A DNA stretch of 64,000 nucleotides. It comes from Haemophilus sputorum CCUG 13788. GTDB taxonomy: Bacteria; Pseudomonadota; Gammaproteobacteria; Enterobacterales; Pasteurellaceae. Location: positions 1 to 64,000 of the forward strand of contig NZ_AFNK01000071.1 in NCBI RefSeq assembly GCF_000238795.1, in the 5' to 3' direction. Numbering within the stretch: position 1 is the first letter of the stretch; every line of letters starts with the position of its first letter. Of the stretch, positions 52,146 to 61,505 are shown one piece after another. The notes under the pieces are model-generated. The model did not search any database and had not been told where the DNA came from. It worked only from the letters and a program-made list of their open reading frames with translations. The position numbers and the translations under genes are program-made.

Positions 52146-52895
52146 TTATTCACTTCGCCAAATAAGCGTCGCCATTCTTCCCGTTCGGTTTTCTCTTCGA
52201 TAAGAAAAGAATTTTTCCGGCTCACTAACCGTACAATGCTCTCCGCCACTTATTGAGGTAATGCCCAATTTATTCAAATGCTGTTTAGCCAGAAGATAAA
52301 TATCGCCTAAATACTTTCCTGGTTGCTTTTCATCTGGCACAAAAGCATTTATCGCTTGAGCATTCTGTGCTACAAATTTATCAACCACTTCTTGACCAAC
52401 CTGAAAAGTTTTTGCACCAATAGCAGGTCCGAGCCAAGCTTGAATTTCTGATGTCGGGCAAGTAAATTCTGCAATAGTATTTTCTAAAATTCCATCACAT
52501 AACCCCTTCCAACCAGCATGTGCGGCCGCAATCTCTTGGCCATTTTGACTCACGAATAATACAGGTAAGCAATCTGCTGTCATGACTAAACAGACTTGGT
52601 TTGCTTGATTGGTATAAACCGCATCAGCTTCAACCGACTCACCTGAATAAGGCAAACGAATCACTTTAGTGCTATGCGTTTGCGCTAAAAACAGTGGTGG
52701 TTGCGGTAAACCAAACTGTGCTGTTAATAATCGTCGATTTTCCATAACATCATCAACGCTATCTCCCACATGATCGCCCAAATTAAAACTATCAAATGGG
52801 GCTTGGCTTACCCCACCTGTACGCAATGTCGTGAAAGCATGAATTGAATCTGGAACTTGCCAAGTTGGTAAAATCGCTTTAGGTTTCTTTTTCAT
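52146..52895 (-). CDS. pgeF: YfiH/PgeF laccase-domain protein
   Basis: Member of the multicopper-polyphenol-oxidase-like (DUF152) family. E. coli YfiH (PgeF) corrects peptidoglycan precursors carrying serine in place of alanine; other members act as purine nucleoside phosphorylases. The 249-residue protein has FTTLRTGGVSQAPFDSFNLG (from about residue 20), the metal-site stretch CLVMTADCLPVLF, HAGWKGLCDGILE and the C-terminal CTVSEPEKFFSYRR. Length is normal. ridA lies 33 bases upstream on the same strand, and an uptake core (52919-52928) fills that gap. The precise activity is not shown by sequence. Confidence 0.9.
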   Translation of the reverse strand: MKKKPKAILPTWQVPDSIHAFTTLRTGGVSQAPFDSFNLGDHVGDSVDDVMENRRLLTAQFGLPQPPLFLAQTHSTKVIRLPYSGESVEADAVYTNQANQVCLVMTADCLPVLFVSQNGQEIAAAHAGWKGLCDGILENTIAEFTCPTSEIQAWLGPAIGAKTFQVGQEVVDKFVAQNAQAINAFVPDEKQPGKYLGDIYLLAKQHLNKLGITSISGGEHCTVSEPEKFFSYRRENRTGRMATLIWRSE

Positions 52896-52928
52896 TTCGC
52901 AAAAAAATCTTAAAAAATGACCGCTTGT

Positions 52929-53318
52929 TTATTTTCTTACCGCAATAGCTTCAATTTCTAAGCTAACATCTTTTGGTAAGCGAGCGACTTCCACACAAGA
53001 ACGGGCTGGAAAACTAGGGTGCGCATTTTCACGGAAAAACGCTTCATATTCCGCATTTACGGTTGCGAAATCATTCAAATCTTTAACAAAAACCGTGGTT
53101 TTCACAATATCTGCAACCGAAAGTCCTGCTTGCTCAATAATCGCTTTAATATTTTCAAGCGATTGGCGAGCTTGCGCGGTAATCTCACTAGGAATATTGC
53201 CCGTTTTCGGATCGACTGGAATTTGTCCTGATGTGAACACTAATTGTCCTAAATCAACCGCTTGTACATAAGGGCCAATTGCTGCTGGTGCATTTTCAGT
53301 GTGAATCACTTTTGTCAT
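52929..53318 (-). CDS. ridA: Reactive intermediate/imine deaminase RidA
   Basis: Hydrolyses reactive enamine/imine intermediates made by PLP enzymes such as threonine dehydratase. The 129-residue protein has the YjgF/RidA layout: [13 protein letters not shown] at the start, [13 protein letters not shown], and [21 protein letters not shown] with the conserved Arg. The ATG at 53316-53318 follows AAGGAA at a good distance; the longer open frame to 53408 covers an AT-rich leader with a short GTCAATAAA tandem repeat. It is divergent from xseB. Confidence 0.95.
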   Translation of the reverse strand: MTKVIHTENAPAAIGPYVQAVDLGQLVFTSGQIPVDPKTGNIPSEITAQARQSLENIKAIIEQAGLSVADIVKTTVFVKDLNDFATVNAEYEAFFRENAHPSFPARSCVEVARLPKDVSLEIEAIAVRK

Positions 53319-53480
53319 GTTTGTATTCCTTTTCTCTAAGTAAAATAAAGTCAATAAAGTCAATAAAGTAATCGCATCATAGAATTTTTTACCTCTTGCT
53401 TCAATCATTTTTCTTTATTTAGCAATGCAAGTTATTTGCAAATCCGCTATTCGACAGGTAAACTTGCCATATTGGTATTT

Positions 53481-53492
53481 CTCAATATTGAG
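53481..53492. repeat. 12-bp perfect palindrome before xseB
   Basis: CTCAATATTGAG lies ten bases before the xseB ATG, covering the place where a ribosome site would be. It could be an operator or a small hairpin; nothing further can be shown. Confidence 0.4.
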
Positions 53493-53500
53493 CAAAATTT

Positions 53501-53734
53501 ATGGCTAAAAAAAGTGTAACGGCCCCGCCATCCTTTGAGGCAACGCTGAAAGAATTAGAAAATATTGTCAGTTTATTAGAATCTGGTGAATTGCCACTTG
53601 AAGAAGCGCTAAATGAATTTGAGCATGCTGTAAAATTAGTTCAGCAAGGACAAGAACGCTTACAAAATGCGGAGCAACGCATTCAAATTCTTTTAAATAA
53701 AAACGAACAAGCAGAATTAACGGATTATAACTAA
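53501..53734 (+). CDS. xseB: Exodeoxyribonuclease VII small subunit XseB
   Basis: Small subunit of the single-strand exonuclease formed with XseA. The 77-residue all-helical protein has [30 protein letters not shown] (here about 9-38) and [22 protein letters not shown], matching the family. The length is typical. ispA starts two bases after its stop, the same order as in E. coli and H. influenzae. Confidence 0.95.
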   Translation: MAKKSVTAPPSFEATLKELENIVSLLESGELPLEEALNEFEHAVKLVQQGQERLQNAEQRIQILLNKNEQAELTDYN

Positions 53735-53736
53735 TC

Positions 53737-54624
53737 ATGAATTATACGCTTTCTGACGATCTCGCATTTTTCCAAAAACGAATTAACGATTTTATTCAAT
53801 CAGCATTAAAACATTATCCTAATGCTCGTTTAACTGAAGCGATGGCTTATGCCGTATTGTTAGGTGGAAAACGCGTACGTCCATTTTTAATTTATGCAAC
53901 TGGCAGAATGCTCGGTGTCTCGCTAGATAAATTAGACACTAGCGCGGCGGCAATGGAATCCATTCACGCCTATTCTCTAGTGCATGATGATTTACCCGCA
54001 ATGGATGATGATGCGCTTCGCCGTGGAAATCCAACATGCCATATTGCTTTTGATGAGGCCACCGCTATTTTGGCTGGCGATGCATTGCAAAGTATGGCTT
54101 TCTCGTTGATTAGCGATGATGAGAAATTAACCGATTCGCAAAAAGTTGCACAAATTAGCGCGCTTGCAACCGCTGCTGGGGCGAAAGGTATGTGCTTCGG
54201 GCAAAGTTTAGATTTGATTGCCGAAGATAAATCGGTCAGTCTCGCGGAATTAGAGCAAATCCATCGGAATAAAACAGGTGCACTAATTGAAACATCGGTC
54301 ATGATGGGACTCAATCTCTCTCAATCCGCAAACGATATGCATATCCGGATACAATTACAACGTTATGCGCAAGCTATTGGATTAGCTTTTCAAGTACAAG
54401 ATGATATTTTAGATGTTATTGGCGAAACCGAAAAAATTGGTAAGCAGGTTGGTGCTGATGAATATCTCCATAAAAGTACTTATCCAAAACTTTTAGGGTT
54501 AGAGGGCGCAAAACAAAAAGCACAAGATTTGTATGAGCAAGCCTTAGATGCGTTAGCGCAACTCTCTTTTGACACTAGCGCTTTAAAAGCATTAGCTGAT
54601 TTTATTATTCACCGCGAAAGTTAA
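53737..54624 (+). CDS. ispA: Farnesyl diphosphate synthase IspA
   Basis: Condenses isopentenyl diphosphate with dimethylallyl and geranyl diphosphate to give C15 farnesyl diphosphate, feeding quinones and undecaprenyl lipid. The 295-residue protein has GGKRVRPFLIYATG, the first Asp-rich motif DDLPAMDDD (about 87-95) and the second DDILDVIGE (about 225-233). The residues before the first motif suit a short-chain product. It is coupled to xseB. dxs, which follows ispA in E. coli and H. influenzae, is replaced here by gmhA. Confidence 0.95.
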   Translation: MNYTLSDDLAFFQKRINDFIQSALKHYPNARLTEAMAYAVLLGGKRVRPFLIYATGRMLGVSLDKLDTSAAAMESIHAYSLVHDDLPAMDDDALRRGNPTCHIAFDEATAILAGDALQSMAFSLISDDEKLTDSQKVAQISALATAAGAKGMCFGQSLDLIAEDKSVSLAELEQIHRNKTGALIETSVMMGLNLSQSANDMHIRIQLQRYAQAIGLAFQVQDDILDVIGETEKIGKQVGADEYLHKSTYPKLLGLEGAKQKAQDLYEQALDALAQLSFDTSALKALADFIIHRES

Positions 54625-54660
54625 TTTCTTTCGCTACTCTTTTTAAGTTAAGGAAATTTT

Positions 54661-55245
54661 ATGTATTTAGCAGAAATTAAAGCAGAATTACAAGAAGCAG
54701 CAGATCTACTTGATAAATTCATGAATGATGAAAAAAACATTCAATTGATTCAAGATGCTGCTCTACTTATTGCAAACAGTTTTAAACAAGGCGGTAAAGT
54801 GCTTTCTTGTGGTAATGGTGGTTCACATTGCGATGCAATGCACTTTGCTGAAGAACTTACTGGTCGTTACCGTGAAAATCGTCCAGGTTACCCAGCAATC
54901 GCGATTTCAGATGTTAGCCATTTAAGCTGTGTCAGTAACGATTTTGGTTACGATTATGTTTTCTCTCGTTATCTAGAAGCGGTTGGAAATAAAGGTGACG
55001 TACTCTTTGGCTTATCTACCTCAGGTAACTCTAAGAATGTGTTAAATGCTATTAAAGTGGCTAAAGAAAAAGGCATGAAAGTGATTGCAATGACCGGTAA
55101 AGATGGTGGAGCAATGGCTGGATTAGCAGATGTTGAGATCCGTGTACCGCATTTCCGTTATGCTGACCGCACACAAGAAATCCACATTAAAGTTATCCAT
55201 ATTTTAATGATGTTAATTGAATTTGAAATGGCAAAAGTTGCTTAA
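54661..55245 (+). CDS. gmhA: Sedoheptulose 7-phosphate isomerase GmhA
   Basis: First step of ADP-heptose synthesis for the lipooligosaccharide inner core. The 194-residue SIS-domain protein has [21 protein letters not shown] (from about residue 49), [16 protein letters not shown] and the C-terminal [17 protein letters not shown], nearly as in E. coli and H. influenzae GmhA. AAGGAAA precedes the ATG. It lies 36 bases after ispA, so read-through from xseB-ispA is possible. Heptosyltransferase genes are not adjacent. Confidence 0.96.
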   Translation: MYLAEIKAELQEAADLLDKFMNDEKNIQLIQDAALLIANSFKQGGKVLSCGNGGSHCDAMHFAEELTGRYRENRPGYPAIAISDVSHLSCVSNDFGYDYVFSRYLEAVGNKGDVLFGLSTSGNSKNVLNAIKVAKEKGMKVIAMTGKDGGAMAGLADVEIRVPHFRYADRTQEIHIKVIHILMMLIEFEMAKVA

Positions 55246-55367
55246 TTAGATTTTAATAAATTTACCTTTAAATACTGTGTATGCCATGCTCTTCCTCGTA
55301 TAATGCAAAAACTTAATGTCATTATTAAGGATTAAGGCTATTACATATTTTAATGAAGGAACGCTAA

Positions 55368-55880
55368 ATGAAATTTAATAAATCTATTTTATTTACTACT
55401 TTAATTGCCAGCGCAGTTGCATTAACAGCTTGCAACGAGGAGAAAAAAGTAGCACCAGCAAATAATGCACAAGCGACCCAAGAGAAAAAAGTTGATGCTC
55501 AAGATGCAAAAACACAGTTTGAGCAAGCTGTAAAAATCACGGCGACTAAACGTGCTTTAACAAAAGATGCCAAAGGTAATGCAACAGTTTCCGTTACCTA
55601 TGACATTGAAAATACTGGAGATAAAGCAATTAAAGCAATTCACTGGATTAGTGCTTATTCATTTGAAGGTAAAATTCTTTACGTAGCAAATTTACCATTA
55701 GATTTTGCAGATGCTATTCCAGTAAAAGCAAAAGCAATATTTAATGAAACCACAGCCTTAGAAAATATTCCTGCTGAATTCCGCTCAACGGTTGAAAATC
55801 CTAACAGTAATATCCAAACGATCATTGGACCAATGAGCATTGAATTTGCAGATGGCTCAAAAATTATTGCTAATAAATAA
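55368..55880 (+). CDS. Predicted small lipoprotein, function unknown
   Basis: I do not recognise a named family. The 170-residue protein has a lipoprotein signal with lipobox LTAC (Cys22), an Ala/Lys/Gln-rich linker (about 23-55), then a beta-rich domain with GNATVSVTYDIENTGDKAIKAIHW (here about 64-87), which resembles small Ig-like or FxLYD-type periplasmic domains. Asn follows the Cys, so outer-membrane sorting is expected. GAAGGA precedes the ATG at 55368. It has 122 bases of upstream space, so its own promoter is likely, and a strong terminator behind it. Confidence 0.75.
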   Translation: MKFNKSILFTTLIASAVALTACNEEKKVAPANNAQATQEKKVDAQDAKTQFEQAVKITATKRALTKDAKGNATVSVTYDIENTGDKAIKAIHWISAYSFEGKILYVANLPLDFADAIPVKAKAIFNETTALENIPAEFRSTVENPNSNIQTIIGPMSIEFADGSKIIANK

Positions 55881-55895
55881 TTTTCAAAATCGCAA

Positions 55896-55923
55896 AAAGG
55901 CTGAACAATTGTTCAGCCTTTTC
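55896..55923. terminator. Bidirectional terminator between the lipoprotein gene and citT
   Basis: A perfect 28-bp palindrome centred between 55909 and 55910, with half-site AAAAGGCTGAACAA. T runs follow on both strands. The genes converge on it. Confidence 0.9.
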
Positions 55924-55932
55924 TATTTTAGT

Positions 55933-57387
55933 TTAGTGTCCAGCTGTTGGTAACCAGCCCATACTCATCAGGAAGTTCCACCAACCGAAACCAATAGTGG
56001 TATGTACTAATAGGCTACCAAAGGCAATGATGAAACCTGCAGTCCACCAAGATTTGATATCGTTATAGCCCGCTCCAAAAGTAATTGGACCTGGGCCACC
56101 GCCGTAGTGCGTTACCGAACCACCGTACGAGTTAGCAAATAGTAAACCTAACGTCAATAATTCAACTGGCGCACCTGCCACTTTCCCCACTGTTGCAAAT
56201 ACTGGGATCATCGCTGCTACATAAGCACCACCAGAAGCAAATAAGTAACGGACAGAAACACTTAAGATTAAGATAACAACCAGTGCCAACATACCGTGGT
56301 CACCGAAATCTAAATGTTTATTTAAAGTATCCGCTAACCATTCAAAGAATTTCGCATTTTCAAGGATTTTTGACATCCCGATAATACCGCCGTACCAAAT
56401 TAAGGTATCCCAGCCTGCTTTGTTTTTACGTACGTCATCCCAAGAAACGATATTTAATACGATACAAAGCACCATAGTAATAAGTGCAACGGTTGTTGAG
56501 TTTACGCCAAGGAAATCAGCACAAATCCAGCCAAAAAGCGCTAACACAAATAACACCGCTAATGATTTCTCACGCATACTCATTGGGCCTAATTCTTCTA
56601 AGCCTTTTTTCGCAATATTTTTGTTATCTACATGTTTAAGTTCCGGTTTTGCGATGAAATAGCAAATTAACGGAATTAAAAATAAGCAAAGTAGACCTGG
56701 TACAGATGCCGCTAAGAACCATTCTATCCAGTTCACTTTAAAACCTAATACCGGCTCCATAATAGAAAGCGCTAATGCATTAGGTGCCATTGCGGTTAAG
56801 AAAAGATAGCTGGTTGTTTTTACCGTCATATAGACATTTAATAATAAATAACGTCCAGCTAATTTTGGTGATTTTTCAGGATCAGAACCTAGTGCTACCG
56901 CCACACTGTTGATAATTGGGAATACAATCCCACCCGCACGTGCGGTATTTGAAGGGGTTGCTGGCGATAATAGTAAATCCAAGAATACCGTAACATAACC
57001 TAAACGTAAGGTTGTATTACCAATCCATCCGATCATATAGTAGGCAATTCGTTTACCTAAACCAGTAATCACAAAAGCAGAGCTTAATGTGAAGGCTGTG
57101 AAAATCAACCACGTTGTGCCGGATTGATAACCTGAAAGGGTTTGTCCCACTTTCACTAATTTTTCAGCACCTGCGGTATTACCGATCGTTGCTGCGGATG
57201 CTGCAACAGCTGCTAATAAAATAACAGGCTCACCATAAGGCTTAATCACAAGCCCCACGATAGTTGCAATATAAATACCTAATAAACGCCAAGCAATCAA
57301 AGAAAGCCCTTCTGGCGCAGGGATTAAGAAAAATAGCACTGGAATCGCGACCAGTATTGCTAGTTTCTGCGTTTTAGATAACGCCAT
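55933..57387 (-). CDS. citT: Citrate/succinate antiporter CitT
   Basis: Inner-membrane carrier of the DASS (divalent anion:Na+ symporter) family. In E. coli CitT swaps external citrate for internal succinate during anaerobic citrate fermentation. The 484-residue protein has about 12 helices, the block LLSPATPSNTARAGGIVFPI (about 138-157), a SYGGSVTHYGGGPGPI stretch near the C-terminus, and the N-terminal PAPEGLSLIAWRLLGIY. GAGGTG precedes the ATG. It is last in the mdh-citDEFXG-citT run, 20 bases after citXG, so citrate is the expected substrate. Confidence 0.92.
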   Translation of the reverse strand: MALSKTQKLAILVAIPVLFFLIPAPEGLSLIAWRLLGIYIATIVGLVIKPYGEPVILLAAVAASAATIGNTAGAEKLVKVGQTLSGYQSGTTWLIFTAFTLSSAFVITGLGKRIAYYMIGWIGNTTLRLGYVTVFLDLLLSPATPSNTARAGGIVFPIINSVAVALGSDPEKSPKLAGRYLLLNVYMTVKTTSYLFLTAMAPNALALSIMEPVLGFKVNWIEWFLAASVPGLLCLFLIPLICYFIAKPELKHVDNKNIAKKGLEELGPMSMREKSLAVLFVLALFGWICADFLGVNSTTVALITMVLCIVLNIVSWDDVRKNKAGWDTLIWYGGIIGMSKILENAKFFEWLADTLNKHLDFGDHGMLALVVILILSVSVRYLFASGGAYVAAMIPVFATVGKVAGAPVELLTLGLLFANSYGGSVTHYGGGPGPITFGAGYNDIKSWWTAGFIIAFGSLLVHTTIGFGWWNFLMSMGWLPTAGH

Positions 57388-57407
57388 ATTTCACCTCTAT
57401 ATGAAAG

Positions 57408-58778
57408 TTATAATGATAGAAAAAAAACCGTTAATGCGACTAAATCAGCACTTCCGCCACAGCTGATATTCTGTTTAACACAAGCCTGATCTAATTCCCT
57501 TAAACTCTGTGTTAACGCTGTCGCATTTTGTAAAATTTCTTTATTTTCTAACCGCTTGACAGCTTCAGTTTGAACAAAACTTAAGCCACTCATCCCTGCG
57601 CGATTGACTACATTTGTATCTTGGTTGTGTTGCATAAAGAAAAGTAATGCAATTTGTAATTGATGTTCGAAAGATTTATCTTGATACGATTGAAGCATTG
57701 CTAACGCTTGTTGCACGAGAATAAAACCACTTTCAGCTTCCCCTCTTGCACCTGTTAAGCCGTACTGCTGATAAAAACGCACACCCGCCGTTAAAGGTTG
57801 ATCTTTCGGGTAGTGCTTCAGTTCATCACAAATGCCTTGCGTCATTTCTGCTACCAGATGACAAATCGCTGTTACATCATACGGCTTATTTTGCGCATAT
57901 AGCCGACCAATCGCAGTGCAAACTAAGCCAAAAGCAAAAATCGCGCCTTTATGCGTATTCACATTTTGAGTCGCTTGATACATCGCTTTTTCAGCGAGCA
58001 TTCCAAGCGGTCGAATTTGCGATAAAATTTGCGAAATATCGACTTTATAAGTTGTCATCCCTTTTAGCACAAATTGCAAAAAATAAGGACGAAGGGCTTC
58101 TGCACTTTGCTCAAAGGTTTGCACGGTCATATCTTGGTGCGAACCATTGTTCTCTAAATCAACCAACCCAGGTTTAGGGCTAAGATAAACCTCTTTTAAT
58201 AATGCCTTATAGGCTAATTCTGCAATCCGTTCTGCAAAATAAACCGCTTGCGCACGATTTTGCATTTCCGCCAAAATCTCATCAATTGTGTGTGTACGAT
58301 GCCTTGCACATACTTTTGCTTCTTGTTCACAAAGCAAACAAGATCTTGGAGGAAAGTCAAATTCAGCTCGACTCAACAACTTTCCATTTTTATCTATTAC
58401 ATCGAAATCCCACAGTCTAGATAACCGTGAACTATCTTCCAAAGCAATCATTTCACTTTTCAGTGTTGTCGCTTCAATAGCTAACACAAAAAGCGCTTCA
58501 TGCCCGGTTTCAAGTGGACGAATCAATGCCTCAATAGGTTTAATGTTGAGCCGATTAAAACAAGCGGTCAGATTTTCCAATCCTTTTGCAAAAAGATAAT
58601 CATACAATTCATTTTTTTTCACGCCACCGACTGCCGTTAACGTGAATGAAAGCAAGGTTTGTTGATGCTTCGCTAACAATTGTTGTTGCAAGAAAGCGCG
58701 ATCTTCACGTGCTTGAAGTAGTGCTTCAAGTGAAATATCTACACCTTCTGTCGAGAATGTTTTGGAAATCTTTTGCAA
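57408..58778 (-). CDS. citXG: CitXG fusion: citrate lyase holo-ACP synthase / triphosphoribosyl-dephospho-CoA synthase
   Basis: Makes and attaches the prosthetic group of citrate lyase. The first part (about 1-175) is CitX-like, with SRLWDFDV and the PPRSCLLCEQEAKVCARHRTH end. The second (about 190-456) is CitG-like, with KPGLVDLENNGSHQDM, NTHKGAIFAFGL and the final SCGGSADLVALT. The same fusion occurs in H. influenzae (HI0021), while E. coli has two genes. Start choice is difficult: no ATG occurs in the first hundred codons, and the TTG at 58776-58778 is the best place by family N-terminus. An uptake core (58784-58793) sits where a ribosome site would be. Three more cores lie in the gene. 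Confidence 0.88.
   Translation of the reverse strand: MQKISKTFSTEGVDISLEALLQAREDRAFLQQQLLAKHQQTLLSFTLTAVGGVKKNELYDYLFAKGLENLTACFNRLNIKPIEALIRPLETGHEALFVLAIEATTLKSEMIALEDSSRLSRLWDFDVIDKNGKLLSRAEFDFPPRSCLLCEQEAKVCARHRTHTIDEILAEMQNRAQAVYFAERIAELAYKALLKEVYLSPKPGLVDLENNGSHQDMTVQTFEQSAEALRPYFLQFVLKGMTTYKVDISQILSQIRPLGMLAEKAMYQATQNVNTHKGAIFAFGLVCTAIGRLYAQNKPYDVTAICHLVAEMTQGICDELKHYPKDQPLTAGVRFYQQYGLTGARGEAESGFILVQQALAMLQSYQDKSFEHQLQIALLFFMQHNQDTNVVNRAGMSGLSFVQTEAVKRLENKEILQNATALTQSLRELDQACVKQNISCGGSADLVALTVFFLSL
58560..58600 (+). repeat. Extended uptake signal sequence inside citXG
   Basis: ACAAGCGGTC (58560-58569) with AGATTTTCCAATCCTTTTGCAAAAA after it. Together with cores at 57551-57559, 58004-58012 and 58784-58793, citXG holds or touches four copies within 1.3 kb, the densest patch in the window. 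Confidence 0.75.
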
Positions 58779-58804
58779 AATATGACCGCTTGTTATTTTC
58801 TATC

Positions 58805-60307
58805 TTACGCTTTTACTTGGTAAACCGTGTCAATAACTGTGCCATCACGATAACGTACAACCGCCACAGGTTTGTCTGTAAATTCAATATCTTTTGGCTT
58901 GCCAGTAATGCTATAAGCACGCTCACAAAGCTGTTCTATAGTGAATAAGGCAATTCCTGCATTAGTTAGAGTTTCGATCAAGTCTGGACGTTTAGGGTTT
59001 ACAGCAACGCCATGATCGGTCACTAAAATATCAATATTTTCACCAGGGGTTACACAAGTAATCACATTTTCAACTACCGTCGGAATACGTCCACGCACGA
59101 GTGGGGCAACAATAATTGCCACTTGTGCAGAGGCTGCCGTATCACAGTGACCACCAGAGGCACCACGAATCACACCATCAGAACCCGTTAATACGTTCAC
59201 ATTAAATTTCGTATCAATTTCTAATGCGGATAAAATAACCACGTCTAAACGTTCAACTGATGCGCCTTTTGAGCTAAAGTTTGCATATTGGTTAGCTGAA
59301 ACTTCAATATGATTTGGATTGCGAGCTAACGATTCTGCGGCATCTTTGTCGAAAGATTGCACATCAATCAGTTTCTTAATGAGCCCTGCTTCATGTAATG
59401 CCACCATACTTGAGGTAATACCACCTAAGGCAAAACTTGCAGTAATATTTTCACGGTGCATTTTTTCTTCTAAGAAACGTGTTACTGCTAATGCTGCACC
59501 ACCTGAGCCGGTTTGTAATGAAAAGCCATCTTTAAAATAGCCAGAATTGAAAATAACTTCCGCACATTTACGGGCAATTAACAATTCACGCGGATTGGTC
59601 GTCATACGTGTTGCGCCGCCACCGATTTTTTTCGGATCGCCCACTTCATCAACTTGTACGATTAAATCAACTTGATCTTGCCCAATACTGATTGGATTTA
59701 ATGGGTATTCTCCAAATTCTTCGGTTAATAACACCACTTTATCTGCATATTCCGCATCTACTTTGGCATAACCCAGTGAGCCACATTTGCTTTTGCCGCT
59801 AAAGCCGTTAGCATTACCAAATTTATCGCACATTGGTACGCCTAAAAATGCGACATCAATTTTAAGCTCACCGGATTTCACTAAATGCACACGGCCACCG
59901 TGAGAGTGAATATTAACCGGCTCATTTAAGATACCTTTTGAAATTTCATCCGCTAATTGACCACGTAATCCTGATGAGTAAATTTTGGTTACCACACCAT
60001 TTTTAATATGCTCAATAATTGGATAGTGGCTATCAATCAATGAACTTGACGCTAAAGTTAAGTTTTTAAACCCCATTTCAGCGATTTTATTCATGACCAT
60101 ATTTACCACAAAATCCCCAGCACGGAATGCATGGTGGAAAGAAACTGTCATGCCATCTTTTAAGCCTGAGCGGCGGATAGCCTCTTCTAAACTTTCACAA
60201 ATTTTGCGATCTTTTGCAGTGCGAGCGAGAGATTCAGCTTTTGGTACAGCTTGGTAAACTGGGCGATTGGCATTAAATTTTGCAACACGTTGTTCTCTGG
60301 TTGTCAT
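58805..60307 (-). CDS. citF: Citrate lyase alpha subunit CitF
   Basis: Transfers the acyl carrier protein thioester from acetyl to citrate (citrate:acetyl-ACP transferase). The 500-residue protein has GLKDGMTVSFHHAFRAGDFV (about 49-68), GGRVHLVKSGELKIDVAFLG, CDKFGNANGFSGKSKCGSLG and the C-terminal GGHCDTAASAQVAI and ITVTP-type blocks typical of CitF. AAGGGAGAAAG precedes the ATG. It lies between citE (12 bases upstream) and citXG. Confidence 0.96.
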   Translation of the reverse strand: MTTREQRVAKFNANRPVYQAVPKAESLARTAKDRKICESLEEAIRRSGLKDGMTVSFHHAFRAGDFVVNMVMNKIAEMGFKNLTLASSSLIDSHYPIIEHIKNGVVTKIYSSGLRGQLADEISKGILNEPVNIHSHGGRVHLVKSGELKIDVAFLGVPMCDKFGNANGFSGKSKCGSLGYAKVDAEYADKVVLLTEEFGEYPLNPISIGQDQVDLIVQVDEVGDPKKIGGGATRMTTNPRELLIARKCAEVIFNSGYFKDGFSLQTGSGGAALAVTRFLEEKMHRENITASFALGGITSSMVALHEAGLIKKLIDVQSFDKDAAESLARNPNHIEVSANQYANFSSKGASVERLDVVILSALEIDTKFNVNVLTGSDGVIRGASGGHCDTAASAQVAIIVAPLVRGRIPTVVENVITCVTPGENIDILVTDHGVAVNPKRPDLIETLTNAGIALFTIEQLCERAYSITGKPKDIEFTDKPVAVVRYRDGTVIDTVYQVKA

Positions 60308-60319
60308 CTTCTTTCTCCC

Positions 60320-61207
60320 TTACTCTTCACGAATGCCTGATTTTGCACGCTCAAGCACTAATCTTGCACGGTCAATAATTGGCGCATCAATCATTTTGCC
60401 GTTAAGTGAAACGACACCTAAACCATTACGTTCAGCTTCTTCTGCTGCCGCAATAATTTTCTCTGCTTGATCTACATCTTTTTGTGTTGGTGCAAAAAGA
60501 TTGTGCAAAAGCTCAATTTGACGAGGGTTAACTAAAGATTTACCATCGAAGCCTAACTGTTTAATCAATGCAGCCTCTTTTAAGAAGCCTTCTTCATTAT
60601 TCGCATTAGAATAAACTGTATCAAAAGCCTGAATACCAGCTGCACGTGCAGCTTGTAAAATAGAGCAACGCGCAAATAATAATTCAATCCCTTCTGGCGA
60701 ACGCTCGGTTTTTAAGTTACGCACATAGTCTTCCGCACCAAGTGCAATACCAATTAACCGTTTTGAAGCCGTAGCAATTTGATTCGCTTGAGTAATCCCT
60801 AATGGAGATTCAATCGCTGCTAGCATTTTGGTTGAGCCGACTTCGCGTCCGCACGCTTTTTCAATTTCTGTAATGGCTAAATCCATATCCACTACATCTT
60901 GTGCTGTTTCAGTTTTCGGCATACGTACTACATCAACGCCCGCTCTGACAACCGCATTTAAGTCATTTAACCCAAATTCCGAATCAAGTGGGTTTACACG
61001 TACCACTGTTTCAATTTCTTGATAAAGTGGGTGTTGCAGTGCGTGTGCCACTAGAATACGCGCAGAATCTTTCTCTTTTAATGCCACCGCATCTTCAAGA
61101 TCGAACATAATTGAATCTGGCTTATAAATAAAAGTGTTGCTAATCATTGCCGCATTAGAACCCGGCACGAATAACATACTTCTTCTTAATTTAATCGGCT
61201 CACTCAT
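60320..61207 (-). CDS. citE: Citrate lyase beta subunit CitE
   Basis: Citryl-ACP lyase: splits citryl-ACP to acetyl-ACP and oxaloacetate. The 295-residue TIM-barrel protein of the HpcH/CitE family has [32 protein letters not shown] with the metal-binding Glu-Asp, and [21 protein letters not shown] and the [16 protein letters not shown] block. The ATG at 61205-61207 overlaps the citD stop (ATGA); an upstream in-frame TTG is rejected because GGGAG fits the ATG. Confidence 0.96.
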   Translation of the reverse strand: MSEPIKLRRSMLFVPGSNAAMISNTFIYKPDSIMFDLEDAVALKEKDSARILVAHALQHPLYQEIETVVRVNPLDSEFGLNDLNAVVRAGVDVVRMPKTETAQDVVDMDLAITEIEKACGREVGSTKMLAAIESPLGITQANQIATASKRLIGIALGAEDYVRNLKTERSPEGIELLFARCSILQAARAAGIQAFDTVYSNANNEEGFLKEAALIKQLGFDGKSLVNPRQIELLHNLFAPTQKDVDQAEKIIAAAEEAERNGLGVVSLNGKMIDAPIIDRARLVLERAKSGIREE

Positions 61208-61491
61208 AGCACTTTCTCCCAATCAATAGCTTCATCGGTTGCACGCAAAAGTGCTGCTTTTAATCTTGCTCGTAATACACAATCTAATGCGCCTTTATCT
61301 TCAACAATAATTTTTGCGGCAGTGACGTTGAACTGCGCTAGCACTTCATTGATAGTCGCTAAAATATCATCACCAAATTGTTTACCCACAGAACTATTCA
61401 ACTCAATTTCAAGTGAGCTATGTGGCGCGATACGAATTTGTGCATCGCTAGATTCTAATGTACCTGCGACGGCATCTTTAGTTATCTGCAT
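61204..61491 (-). CDS. citD: Citrate lyase acyl carrier protein CitD (gamma subunit)
   Basis: Carries the 2'-(5''-phosphoribosyl)-3'-dephospho-CoA group. The 95-residue protein matches E. coli CitD closely: [17 protein letters not shown] holds Ser14, the expected attachment site, and VGKQFGDDI and [20 protein letters not shown] follow. It starts 14 bases after mdh and overlaps citE by four bases. citC, whose product acetylates this subunit, is not in the window. Confidence 0.96.
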   Translation of the reverse strand: MQITKDAVAGTLESSDAQIRIAPHSSLEIELNSSVGKQFGDDILATINEVLAQFNVTAAKIIVEDKGALDCVLRARLKAALLRATDEAIDWEKVL

Positions 61492-61505
61492 AGACTATTC
61501 TCCAA

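Noticed and set aside
53345..53369. Tandem GTCAATAAA units in the ridA leader, as a phase-variable repeat
   Set aside because: Only two full copies and a partial third; too few for slippage, and outside the coding region.
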